The notes beneath the pieces were generated by a model. The model was not told the DNA's origin. It did no database searches and saw only the letters and a list, made by a program, of their open reading frames with translations. The position numbers and the translations under genes were made by a program. From positions 17,983,001-18,047,000 of the forward strand of contig JAYKKI010000037.1 in NCBI GenBank assembly GCA_039881145.1: a stretch of 64,000 nucleotides of DNA. Direction: 5' to 3'. Position 1 is the first letter of the stretch. The number at the start of each line of letters is the position of its first letter. The DNA comes from Druceiella hillmani. Lineage: Eukaryota > Arthropoda > Insecta > Lepidoptera > Hepialidae. Of this stretch, positions 38,905 through 50,190 are shown one piece after another.

Positions 38905-39032
38905 GATTCTTTCCTAATATCCCACGTGAAGATGTTGTAATACAACGAAACCTAGGTGGTAAAGAACTTAAAGAAAGTAGAAATAATACTATATCACGTA
39001 GTTTCATTTAATTGTGAATAATGAATTTCTAC
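38905..39032 (+). repeat. Hammerhead-family PLE-like repeat, copy B
   Basis: Plus orientation: CTAATAT-CCCAC, then GTGAAGATGTTGTAATACAA, CGAAACCTAGGT, GGTAAAGAACTTAAAG, AAAGTAGAAATAATACT, ATCACGTAGTTT and ATTGTGAATAATGAATTTCTAC. It keeps the stem II hairpin and GAAA core, but the first core base differs (GTGAAGA, not CTGAAGA). Relative to copies C and D the CG that forms the cleavage junction after GGT is missing, so this copy should not self-cleave even if the intact form does. Confidence 0.85.
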
Positions 39033-39700
39033 CAAATTAGCGTCAAATATATTCAATCAATGTAAAATATTTTAACACTCACTAGCGATTATGAAGAAAC
39101 ACAATAAATACTATATTATTTCCTTTGCGCCCTATGAATTATTTTGTAATATATATTTATATTTGTGAAATTCCCGTTTAACTTGTTAAAATTTGTAAAC
39201 GATGGTGATAATTACTTCAAAGGAATTTTCACATATCTGCCAATTTTAATTACACCTAACTTGAGATTCAGTATGCACCAAATTAAGCATTTAGCATTTT
39301 CCTCATTTTTTAGTTACGTTTTTATGCCCATTTAATAAAAATATTTTGATACTTTTCAATTTTATTGAAAATTTTTGGAGATTACTTTGTTTTTAGTAGC
39401 ACTATAACGTTTGTTAAAAAAAACCTCCAATGACACATTTTATACTAAAATTTTTACCATTTATAGACACTTAATAATCTTCCATATTTTTCTGATATTT
39501 GGTTTCGTTTTGTTTATCATTTTGGCAAGAAGACAATAACATAAACATCTTAAGTAGGAGAAAGGTGGACAGTCCAAGCTTTCCATGCACATTTCTGTAA
39601 ATATTCATGTTAAAAGATATTTCTGTTAAAGTATTTACGAATATGGTATTATTTTTCGCTACATAAATATATTGTTTGTTACTTGTGCCTGAAAATTTGT
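39033..39700. other. A+T-rich DNA, nothing recognised
   Basis: Spacer between copy B and the LINE-tail-like repeat. No feature is supported. Confidence 0.5.
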
Positions 39701-40080
39701 ACGCGTAGACTTCGGAGTAAGATAAGTTATTAAGAATTTTTTTTCTTTTTTCTCTCAGAACTCAATAAGCAAAAAGTTTACTAAAAAAATAATAATGATA
39801 ATGGCAGCCAAATCACTTCCACCAGTTCTGCTATTAGCTTGCAAAACGAAGATAAATTAAAGATGTAACATGTCTAAACGTAGCTCAAGCTAATCTAAAT
39901 ATATCACTGAAAACTGCATCCAAATCAGTTCAGCCGTTGCTGAGATTAGTGTACATAAGGAAGGTGCGCATAGATAAGCAGACAAACAAACATACCGACG
40001 AATAGGCAAACAGACGAACAGACAGACAAAAATCTAAAAACTGTTCTTTAGGTATACTAACTGTCCTTAGTAGGAAGCAT
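39701..40080 (+). repeat. Interspersed repeat, LINE-tail-like (copy 2)
   Basis: Second copy of the repeat at 23983-24345, same orientation. This one keeps the core CATCCAAATCAGTTCAGCCG followed by TTGCTGAGATTAG better, and its tail has several GACAGACAAA / CAAACA strings at 39975-40030. The match runs from the G-T-GA-TT--GAGTAAG start through CTAAAAACTGTT. No coding frame remains. Confidence 0.65.
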
Positions 40081-40960
40081 TTAGTTTTACTTCAAAATAA
40101 TTAATATACAGACTCAGTTTTTTACAATTTTGTTATTTGAATAGATTACTTTTATTAGTCGTAATTTTTTTTTAATTTTTAAAAAATTACGAAAATTAAA
40201 CTTTACATAAATTCCTTGTAACGCTGTTATTTCGTGATTTTGAAGATATATTATACTTTTAGGTATATCCAAAACAAAATATCTTATAAAACATTTCAAA
40301 AAGGAATTGGAATCCTTATAACGTCTTTCGTCAATTTATAAAATAATTTTTTCCTCTTTTTAAAGATTTTATTTAACGTCATAATATTGCCATATGAATA
40401 TTTTTAGTCTGTGTTACTGAGATATATTAACGTAATTATATTATAAAACTAAGCTAAATTAAACGTTTCTGTTTCTCACGGTTTCTGAGAAAAATGACTT
40501 TAATAAAATAAGCATGGTTATGTGACACACATGATCACACAAAGGTTTTATTTTTAGGGACACAAGAATAATGTTTAGTTGCAATTAATTGTGAAAAAAA
40601 AATTATTTGAGAAAACTGGTCGTGGCAGTGATTTTTTTTTTACTTAATTGCCATTCTCAGTGACACTTAACACTAAATATGAAAATACACGTAGGTAAGA
40701 AGTGTGCCTACAGAGAGATTATCATTTGATGTTAGACAGTCAATTAACAGCCGTTTCTTCATTATAAAGGCATATAAAAAAAAAATTTCATTTGCTAAAA
40801 TTATCACAAGTAGATTTTTTTTTAAATTAGCGGTTTGTTTCTTATGCATATTCTTTTATTTACATAAATAAAAAGTAAAATTATCATCAGTTAGTGCAAC
40901 AATTAATTATTACAGAGCAATATTCCTTTCTATTTTCTTTTGTAACCTGCCGCGAACGAA
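40081..40960. other. A+T-rich DNA, nothing recognised
   Basis: Runs of A or T up to 9-10 nt occur; no gene or repeat is supported. Confidence 0.5.
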
Positions 40961-41045
40961 AATACAACGAAAACCTAGGTCGTGGTAAAGAACTTAAAGC
41001 AAGTAAAAATAATACTACATCACGTAGTTTCATTTAATTGTGAAA
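40961..41045 (+). repeat. Hammerhead-family PLE-like repeat, copy C (5'-truncated)
   Basis: Starts AATACAACGA AAACCTAGGT and keeps the CGTGG after it, so the presumed cleavage triplet GUC and the 3' strand of stem I are present. The upstream stem I strand and CUGAAGA core are missing. The downstream body matches copy B (ACTTAAAG, GTAAAAATAATACT, ATCACGTAGTTTCATTTAA, TTGTGAA). Confidence 0.85.
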
Positions 41046-42119
41046 ATATGTTGTGTATTTTTTGCAATATGGGATATTTTCTATACCGACCGCAGTAATA
41101 ACTTTGTTTTTCACAGTGGCCTTAAAAAATATAAACCTATAAGTTTAATATTGTTTTGTGCTACAGAACACTTCGTACAGGAGTACAACTCGTACTTGAT
41201 GGTTTTCATCTACTATTCTCAGTAGAAGCTATGGTGAACCGCCACAAATTTTTTCTAAGGTTTGATGATCAGTCACAATTAAATTAAAACAAACAGTTGG
41301 TGCTACTTAAATAGTATTTAGAACTTCACAAATAAGTCAAAATAAATAAAAAATACCTTCTCTCTTTAGTTTCAACAATTTGTATTATACAATAAAATCA
41401 CAGCAATTATTGCTTTTTATGTTATTTTAATATTTATAGGAATATTTAAAAAAAACGTAATAGAATCGATTAATTTTTTACATCATATCCAAATCAAAAT
41501 TCACACATAAAAGCTAATCTGTACTACTTGGGGAAATAATCTAAATGCGTGTCGCACTTACCACATGTAATTTACAAGTAATATAAGTTTACGCGTCTGT
41601 AAATTTAAATGATAAAAAAGTTTATTACATAAGCAATATTAGATCCGGCAAGGAACTGTGTGACTAATTAGTAAAGAAATTCCGGTATTTACGTATAGTA
41701 CCAGAATTCTAATATTAACGTTATGTTCATTAATAATGTTAATAAAGTAAACTCTAGTAAAATAATTTATTCGTATTTCTGCTTTAATGGAGATCTTAGA
41801 ATTTTTCACGGTGATAATCTGATATTAAAATAAAACTTGAATTGTCGTTAAAATATCTCGAGTAAGTGTAATTTACGACGTCATTAATATACACTAGAAC
41901 TGGTCTTTTATTGATTTCACTTATTAACATCGTTATTAGAAGCTGTAGTAGTATTATCCTATTTTATCTACCAAAACAACGTAAGGTGACGTGTAATAAA
42001 TTTCAAATTACGTGTTTAATAAAAACTAACTTTCCGTAAAAGAAAATTTTAATTTCATGAAAAGAACAAGATGTAGCTGATAATTATTTTCATCTAAGTC
42101 TAAATTGTGATTTTAATAT
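41046..42119. other. A+T-rich DNA, nothing recognised
   Basis: No supported gene or repeat. Confidence 0.5.
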
Positions 42120-42240
42120 AATTTTTTTTTTGCAATTATTATTTACAATTTATTACAATTATATTTACTATGCTATTTATTCACAATTATATTTATATTT
42201 ATTTTATTTTACTATTTATTTACAATTATATTTACTATGA
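42120..42240. repeat. Imperfect tandem repeat, TTTACAATTATATTTACTAT
   Basis: ACAATTATATTTA(C/T)(T)AT and TATTTATT(C/T)ACAATTATATTTA recur at least three times in about 110 bp with varying unit length. Confidence 0.75.
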
Positions 42241-43619
42241 GAGTGTAAAACATGACACTTTTGAAGATAAATGAAAAATTCAAGAGATGAAGTAGAAGAG
42301 CTTGCTTCGTCGAAGAAAGAGTAATGGGATAATTTTATTTTAAGGGTATTGTATTTCAGACCAACATTTTTAGTCTTTAATAAAAGTGTTTTCAAAAAGA
42401 ATTTAAAATTTATTTCGATTGATAAGAAAAGGAACGGGGCAATGAATAGGGGGAGAAGAAAAATTAAGAAGAAGAGAAAAGCACTAGAAAAGGTACTCAT
42501 AAATACTTTCTCAATTTTATATGTCATGTGGTATGTCATTTGAAAGGTTTGATAGTATTTTTTTATATTTTGAATTGTACATTCAAAAATTTATTTGAAA
42601 AAATGCGAAAATAGAGGAGTCCACTCTCCTTTATTTCCAAAACTACTGATCCAAAAATTGTGAAAAACAAAGTTGATAAAGTGTAAATAAATGTTTACAG
42701 AAAAATTAAAGTGATTTATATTTAGAGCGATTATCAGACCTTGTATCTTTTGTGTTTGGACAATGTTTGACGCCTGTATAGTTTTGACGCCTGATATAAA
42801 ACATAATGTATTTGTCTTGTAAAATTATAAATAGTTTAATAGAAATACTATGCATTCTTAAATCTTTTGTTAGTGCCCAAATGAGTATGGTGATCTCATG
42901 GTTTGAGTTTTATTCGTATATATATATTCACTTATAAACATTTAAGTATAATATACTTATCACATAACACCTTAATTTATTGAAGAGAAAATAAAAAAGT
43001 TGTCCCAAGAAAATGTCCCCAAATTTTTCACTTATTTCGCTTTTAATTTTACAATATATTACATATTTTACTGGCATGCCGTGCGAATGTACATTTTTGA
43101 AATAAAGTGGAAAAAAATTAAGTATAGTAGAAAAACATATTAATTTCTGAAGAAGAAACTCCTATTTTATTTATCAAAATTAAAACTCTGTTTCACTAAT
43201 TTAATTACTGCTTACTTTTAATAATATTTTTACTTCTTTTGTAAATTAGTAATTATTTTAATTATAAAAACTTACGAAGTTAGGATTTCATTATTGTTAA
43301 ATTATTTCGTATTTTTTTCCTTACAATAACTTTAACATCATTAAAAATTAAATTCGAAACCTAAACAAATATGATATATAAAAGGAAAGTAAAAACCAAA
43401 TAATTAAAATTATTAAAATCTGAAAAATTAATGCAATTTATTGAGGTTTAAATATTTAATTAGATGCTTTGAATATGTTTAAATAACATGTTTTGGTTTT
43501 TTATATTTTTTATTTCGTTAGTTTAAAAGTAATAAGTTACATCAAAATTAAATAATTAAAGAAAAAGGTGTTTTGCCTTAGACGTAAATTTTATTGGCCA
43601 GATTACTGTAGTGAAAAGA
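42241..43619. other. A+T-rich DNA with a short duplication
   Basis: TTTGACGCCTG occurs twice at about 42766 and 42783. Overlapping open frames on both strands at 42216-42543 have low-complexity K/R or F/L composition and are rejected. Confidence 0.5.
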
Positions 43620-43770
43620 TAATTGGTAAATAGATGTATTTAACTAAAAACAGTAAATAAATAAAAATATTAGTAGGTGAATTTAACTAAAAATGGTAAA
43701 AAATAAAAATAGTGGTAGGGGAATTTAATAATAAAAAAGAGTAGTAAATGAATTTAACTAAAAGCTATAA
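43620..43770. repeat. Degenerate tandem repeat, GAATTTAACTAAAAA-GGTAAA
   Basis: Four diverged units of about 40-50 bp share GAATTTAACTAAAA, a GTAAA-TAAAAATA middle and an AGTAGGTGAA end. Confidence 0.8.
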
Positions 43771-43849
43771 AATAACTAAAGAAAATCAAGGTACAAAACA
43801 TAAGGGAGTCACCATGAACTGGTACGCAAGAAATCTGGTACATTCGTGC

Positions 43850-43935
43850 GCACGCACACATGCACTTTCGCACATGTGCCCCATCATACACGTTCACGTG
43901 AACATAAGCGCACACAAACACACACGCATGCACCC
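43850..43935. repeat. CA/CG-rich degenerate microsatellite
   Basis: Strings such as GCGCACGCACAC, CACATGCAC, GCGCACACAAACACACACGC. It is the only C-rich low-complexity tract of this kind in the window apart from 57.6 kb. The plus frame crossing it is a composition artefact. Confidence 0.8.
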
Positions 43936-46728
43936 AGAATTAAACGCAAGATCTACTATTAATTACCTACCTCTTCTCATTGCATCTTTTCATTCATAAT
44001 TTTTTAAATTTTGCATATTTCCTTGAAATTTTAATTTCCTCTTTATATATGGTCCACATATTAGCAATCAATGTGTATAAATTTTAGAAACATCCAGTGT
44101 ACTATAAGAAACAATATAACGTTTGCACAATAAAATAAAGCAAGTTTGATCGTTTTCTCAAAACAACATTTCTATATTTGCGTTATTTCAGTATCAAGCC
44201 GCGTTTCCTTTCATTGGCCGACTGTCGTAAAACAGAATGATAATAAAAAAGTTGTAAAGTGAACTTAAATTGAAGGGCACATCTTTTATAGTCAAAAGTC
44301 AGTCAGATCAACTTTACGATTTTCAAAATGATTGTTAATTCAAATAAAAATAATAGCACCTCTTAACTCAGTTAACGGCAATTTTTGAGTGGGTATAAAA
44401 ATATTGCTCTGATAGGTAAAAAATATAAAATTTCCTTTAATACTTTCGGCTGAGAGATATAAAAATAAATAAATATGTATGTTTTTATACCCTCCTTTCT
44501 TTTTTCACCCATTTCCTTCTCACTGCAAAGTGTTTTTTCTTTCGCATGAGCGATCTGTCGATGTTGCATTTACTTTATGTAATGGCGAGCGTAATGTCGA
44601 TTATATTGGCACCTCGGTTAGTATTAGGTATTTTGTGTCGAAAAGTAATCTGTAACATGGTACACTTCCTTATTCTTTGAGTGACTTATAGTTTGTTGAC
44701 ATATTTGTGAAGGAACGTCCTCGTCTCCGGTCCACCAATTATAATGCACTATTCGTAGGTTCTCTTCGCATTGGCTCAACGGTTGATTAACATGGTTTTA
44801 CTATTTAGGATTTAGGATCTAAGTACGCGATACCTATTAGTAAACTCGCCGTGTGGTTCATATCATAATATGTTAGTTTATTAAAGCATCTTATTAATTC
44901 AAACAAGCTTTGTTATCAAATTCATTGTGACCGTAAAACTGCCGTTAGTTGTAATAAATATAGAATTCCGGTCTTTAAAAAACAACTTTTACTTGATTCA
45001 AACCTATATCTAAATGTTTTAGACGTGATTATTATTTATTTGACATCAGTGGGAATTAATAATATACTGTTGTGTAATTAATATTTCTATTATATTCCAA
45101 TTTTCCGATTAGAATTTTATACATAATTGTTTAGCCTAATACTTGGTTTCTTTTTATAAATCTCTTAATAAACCGAACTATTCCTCTTAATAAACCGAAG
45201 TAGGGATATTTGGAAAAAATCATGCGTTAGAAAGATACGCTAGTTTGCCTTCACGTGTAAAAAAATTGCTTCTACAGTTCGATACTAGTTCATGTATACT
45301 TCAGTTCTATGACGTAAATTTAACTCAAACACGGTAAACAGAAAATCTATTAATATTTATAAGTCTTTAAATGTGTCATTTTTCTAATTATTTACTTACC
45401 TTTTCACTCTTTTTCAGTTTCAAGCTGTAAATAAAATTTAGCCTTCTTCTCCTTTTAAACGGGATATTTTTTTTTAATTATTTTATGAATCCAGCAACTT
45501 TCTGCGTAATTTAAAACTTAATGTAACATCGCTTCAGAAAATTAAGAAAGTTGTAAACTTCTTCATTATGTCAAATATCCTTGTTGAAAATTTAAAATAT
45601 GTAGTTAGTAACATAAATAAATTACTAAAATTATATATTGAAATATAAAAATTAGTGTTTACAAGTCAAAGATATTTTTACTTTCAAACTCGTAAAGCAA
45701 TATGTAAAGTTGATCTTTGGCTAATGTTGCTAAAAGTTACAGGTTACCTTACCTTTAAAAATTAAAGAATTTTTATTGATTTGTGTCTATGATCATTTAA
45801 TAAAACCTCATCTGTACAATGCACGTTATAGATCAGGTCGTATGTTTGCAAATATGTTATAAAGCGAAATCAAGTATAGCCTAATAATTGAGGATGTACT
45901 TCTCAAAATATTTTCAATTTTTTTTTTCAGTTGAATATGTAATTATTTTTTCATTGGTTTCCTACCGATTTTTTCTAGAAATTAGAAATTTTTCATACTA
46001 ATATGAAGAAATGTTTTTATTGAATAAATTTCTTTGTTAAATAAAAAATTAGCAAACAAATTTATCAAATTTTTTTTTTCTTTTTTAACAAAATAATTTA
46101 ATTATTAATTTATTTAACACTGTTAATAAAATGTATTTATTGCGGCCATTTAAATATATGTAACTGTATTTATATTAATTACAATTAATAAGTAATAATA
46201 ATATCATGCACCCTCATGGTAGAACCGAAGAAGATTGAGGAATATATGTGAAGAGAAATCGCACTCTGTGGGTTTCGTAGCGTTGTATCATACTATTGTA
46301 AAGCTTTGTATTATATAATCGGCAGCAAATTTAAAAAAAAAAGCATTCTCAGGAAAGTTAGTTTTTTATAAGGGCCTGCTGCTACACGAATAGATATAAG
46401 TGCGAGTCACATTAAATAATTACTTACAACAATTAAAGTCCAACATTTTTATTCGCTAAATATTAAAGAAAACTTTAGAAAAAAACGGGAATTAATAAAC
46501 AATTTCACTTCCTATTGAAGTTAAAACGACACATGTAAGCAGACATCAGGTGATCTACCCAGGATACATTTAAACATACGATTACACCTTAAGCAGAGTA
46601 AATGGCCCCAGTTTATTTTTAAATTTTTATAAAAAAATAAACAATAAATTATTCATATAAGTAAATGGTTAATATTAATCCATCATTGCCCGAATTTTGT
46701 GATTCTGTTTTTTGAATATGTTTTGAAG
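43936..46728. other. A+T-rich DNA with one short duplication
   Basis: CTCTTAATAAACCGAA occurs at 45162-45177 and again at 45184-45199 with 6 nt between. No gene is supported. Confidence 0.5.
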
Positions 46729-46763
46729 GTAGGTCTCCTTAATAGGATATTAAGGAGATCTAC
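46729..46763. repeat. 16-bp inverted repeat, 3-nt loop
   Basis: Arms 46729-46744 and 46748-46763 match with one mismatch (GTAGGTCTCCTTAATA versus GTAGATCTCCTTAATA when complemented). Almost a perfect palindrome. Confidence 0.9.
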
Positions 46764-47999
46764 GAAATATTTTTTATTAAAAACAAAATCCATCCCCACC
46801 CGTTTTTAGAAACACATTTTCTTGAATATTAAGAACATTCAAGATATGCTTGTATATTTCAAAATCAAATATCCCTATCGTGTATTCAAGCACCAGTTTT
46901 TATATCCAAATCGGAAAGGTTCACACGAATGAACTGTTCGTATTCGGGTTTTAGAAAAATATTCTATCATGGATTCACCATAATTCATAAGAGGATACGG
47001 CACGTAGTTTTCAATATTTCTTTTCTTGAGGATGTTTATAAGAGGTCACGCTATCCTCATTTTAAAACTTGTATCAATTTCGTTGTTATCAGCGAAATAC
47101 AAGGAACGCATACTAGTTTTACAATGTTCACGCTACCACGTTCATATACCAGATTGTTTCTTATACACTTACTTTGTTGTAATCCATAGAGTTAAGGGTC
47201 TTATTTTGTCGCATTTTAAATAACCTTTGATAAAATCTGTAAAATAATAAATTAAATAACAACATTTTGCCCTGTATTTAATGTAAAAAAAATATTACGT
47301 AATGTTTATTATATTTACATAATTTTTTTTCAATATCTTCTGAAATTTTCTTCATTGGATAAGTTTTTGAAGTATAAACATAAATAATAGTACTAGACAT
47401 AAATAATCTCTTAATACCTTTTTGTTGTTCTTGTGTGCTTATATTGAACCATTTATTATATTCCTTCACCGCGCTTTTGGTTAATCCGTAAATTCCTATG
47501 GAGTTTTTAAGAAGGAAATAAATGTATAAATAAATAAATAAAAGCAAAATTATACAACATTTTTTGCACAGATCTAGTTTTAATTAATTAATGGAATGAT
47601 TTCTTGAACTATAACATGGCATGACAATTATACATAACTGAATAATTTGTCATTTATTTAGAACTATAAATATGTAAATATATTTTAATGAGCCACATTT
47701 TTCAAAGGAGACTAACAAAAGTCTATATAGTATTTGGTCCAATTTCACTGTTATATTGAAAAAATTAAATAGTTAAGGTCTATAAAAGTTTTGAAAAATC
47801 GTCTACCAGATAGAAGAGAAATCTTATATTTTGTTATAAAAAGTTAGGTTATTTTTCATAATAGTTTACAAATGTTATTTCTACGGAATTTTCTGAGCTA
47901 GCGAGATAAAATAAAGTACAAATTGCGTCTCGTTATACTCTCCATATTACTCCATACACATACTATATTAATACGTGGAGCCAAATATATTCAATATTT
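46764..47999. other. A+T-rich DNA, no gene supported
   Basis: 46900-47220 is somewhat less A+T-rich and open on the plus strand for 86 codons, but with no recognisable motif. The PLE relic begins near 48000. Confidence 0.45.
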
Positions 48000-48768
48000 G
48001 AAAGCAGCCGATTTGGCTACATTGGCGATATGGTACCGTCGACTCCGAATTAAATTTCGGAAGATGATACAAAGCATTTGGTTCAACAAAACGTGCATAA
48101 AGTGTAATTTTACACCCAGTCACGTGAACATAAAGACTAGTAGAACAACTCGAGCAGCCCACAAAGCAACAGCAAAAGCAGTGACGACCTGGCTGAAGGA
48201 AGAAATTCGGGAATCAACCATTAAACGAGACAACATAAACTTATGTCTAAAGGTAATACACTCTTCTCTAACATATCGCCTTCACCCTATAGAATTTGAT
48301 CCTTTAAACTATAAAATTAGAAATTATGTCAGTGCCATAATAAAAAACATAACACAAAAACAATTAAACAAAATTAAAATAACTAAAAGCCAAAATCCAG
48401 AAACCAAAAGTCACACCCACACGTTTATCCCAGAATAGTAAACCTTCCAAAATCAACATTTAATAATAAAGAACTAGAACTTTTAAATAAAGGATTTAAA
48501 TATAATATTCCTACCGCACCATCAAGAAAAAACATAGAATCACTAGTAGTAGATACCACCATCGCATTCAGTAACCAGGACGCACTTACTAAACACAAAG
48601 CTGCTGATATAATATATAAAGAATACTCTAAAACCAAAACACTCATTAATGACGAAATTTTGACACAACATAATTTACAAATTAAAATTAATAAAGATAA
48701 ACTCATGCTATCTAAAGCAGATAAAGGCAACACTATAGTTATTCTAGACCAAAGTGAATATAAAAATC
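48000..48768 (+). pseudogene. Penelope-like element (PLE) polyprotein, N-terminal part, frameshifted and truncated
   Basis: A plus-strand frame open through 48438 holds a lysine-rich, helical N-terminal region (LRIKFRKMIQSIWFNKTCIK, then WLKEEIRESTIKRDNINLCL). A single missing base near 48432 brings a stop at 48436-48438; the adjacent frame continues without a stop from 48435 through PTAPSRKNIESLVVDTTIAF to LSKADKGNTIVILDQSEY at about 48711-48761. A KADKGNTxVxxDxxxY block is, to my knowledge, the characteristic first conserved motif of PLE reverse transcriptases, and a helical N-terminal extension fits the family. Homology ends just after this, so the catalytic RT core and any GIY-YIG endonuclease are missing. 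Only one frameshift in about 250 codons suggests a fairly young insertion. Confidence 0.85.
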
Positions 48769-49035
48769 CTGTGTGTGCGGGCTTGTACCGCCCTTATATA
48801 GCGCTTCTCCCTCTTATCCTTTTATTTGTTGCACGATCTTTCCTGACGTTAAGTTGTCCTTACTTGATTTATCACTTTTATCTGCCAAAATTATTATAAA
48901 ATACTTAACTTTAATTACTTCACAATACTATCATGGGTGGATAAGTGACGATGAATTCCGAGTTTTGTCCAGACAGAGGGGCAGTTCGGTCTTGATCAGC
49001 AAAAATCGTGCAACAATAGTCACTTTGACATCTTA
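48769..49035 (-). other. TG...CA-bounded patch with a TATA-like box, possible solo LTR (weak)
   Basis: The PLE match stops at TGTGTGCGGG (48769 onward). The segment to ACTTTGACA (about 49033) is bounded by TG and CA on both strands. Read on the minus strand it ends with GCTATATAAGGGCGG and then GCCCGCACACACA, so a TATA-like box lies about 25 nt before the PLE junction. A hairpin GGGC/GCCC overlaps the box. No target-site duplication is visible, a second copy is absent from the window, and a normal LTR would need more sequence after the TATA box, so the call is tentative. Confidence 0.25.
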
Positions 49036-49105
49036 AGAAGATGTTTAGTAAAGAAAATAATTAATCCATCAGTTTCATCAAAATAATCTATTATTAGGGA
49101 GATTT

Positions 49106-49800
49106 TCAGTCTAAGTCCTCTCTAAAACGTAATTGAATCAACCTGATAACTATATACAGTCTTTTCAAGACAAAGAGTAACGTAGTGTTGACCATCAGTA
49201 AATTAAGTCTGTAACTTATCTGACTTTGCGACTGTCTTGATACCATTGCAGTGAGATCTTCATTAACCTGACTCTGACCGATGGTCAAGAAAAAATCTTC
49301 AATTATGGGTATCGGTTTACTTGATCAAAGAAGCGTAACAGATTCCTTGACTATCCGGGTTGAAATAACTGAGGTGCTTGTTTTATTAAAAATTCAGTCC
49401 ATACATTTTACGCAAAATGTATTAAAACCTTGACCGATCATCTTCATCTCAAAAGTCCTTGTCATCAGATGCCACTGTTTGATTTTTTGCGTCTATCAGT
49501 CGAAAATTCCTTTGGCACTCCTTCACCCAACAGTGGAATTAATTGGTTAAGGCCTGGTTGTACAGTAACTACTCACTATCTTTCTACATAACTGCCAGTC
49601 AGTTCCATCAATCTATAAACAGTGGTAACGGCTTGAAAGTACTGAATATGAAACAACTAACTCAAAGGAACAATGTGAACTCACTTCACAAATTTCTTCA
49701 GAATATCAAAATTGACCCACTTTTGAAGATTACCCACTGCTATGATGCTCTTTTTATTTTAAGAAAGATGTTATAGGTAACTACAAACTCTTCCACAAAA
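49106..49800 (-). pseudogene. Unidentified decayed reading frame(s), minus strand
   Basis: From about 49475 down to a TGA at 49106-49108 one minus-strand frame is open for roughly 120 codons with only two TGA stops (49394-49396 and 49325-49327). It includes KPIPIIEDFFLTIGQSQVNE and ends with a hydrophobic then basic tail (LLFVLKRLYIVIRLIQLRFR). Above 49465 a different frame continues with coding-like strings such as QKWVNFDILKKFVK, AVTTVYRLMELTGSYVE and GLNQLIPLLGEGVPKEFSTD, interrupted by several stops. The segment is less A+T-rich than its flanks. It behaves like an eroded mobile-element or integrated-virus gene with a membrane-like C-terminus, but I recognise no family. A plus-strand open frame (49543-49776) over the same bases is an alternative. 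Confidence 0.4.
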
Positions 49801-49879
49801 GTTATGATTCATGTTCAAATTATAATTTTAATTCATACAGAAGTTAAGCATCAACAACATTTTATATTAAAACCAATAA

Positions 49880-50190
49880 CCAACAATCACCGTTTCGAGT
49901 AATGTGCCATAAGGACATAGTTTGGGCTATCACCTGCCCCAATCACAATAACTTCCAGTTGCCTTTATACGGTATCCAGTCCATGGATCGCGGTACACAT
50001 CACCACGTGAGCATATACCTTGGTCTTTAAGACCTGGCCTCCGCTAGCGTTAATCGCACATCGCGCTCCCTTGGATTAATGGAAATACCTCGAGAGACAC
50101 AGATTTCTACCAAGTTACGGCTACGAAATAGATACTGATACGTTTACTTCATCATGAAAACATGGCCTATAAAGGATATACTCCGAATTA
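49880..50190. other. G+C-richer island of unknown origin
   Basis: About 300 bp with balanced base composition (for example CACCTGCCCCAATCAC, CCATGGATCGCGG, GGCCTCCGCTAGCG, ACATCGCGCTCCC). The plus frame from about 49874 to 50195 runs about 105 codons with only two stops and includes FRVMCHKDIVWAITCPNHNN and RSLGLMEIPRETQISTKLRL, but minus-strand frames look equally plausible, so the coding strand is undecided. It probably belongs to the same insertion nest as 48000-49800. Confidence 0.4.

Noticed and set aside
42216..42543. Overlapping open frames on both strands (107 and 64 codons)
   Set aside because: Low-complexity phenylalanine/leucine or lysine/arginine composition, mutually antisense, no motif.
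43748..43999. 83-codon frame with histidine-rich middle
   Set aside because: The middle is the CA/CG-rich low-complexity tract translated.
46929..47223. Two overlapping plus-strand frames of 65-86 codons
   Set aside because: Overlap in different frames and show no motif; probably chance or an unreadable relic.
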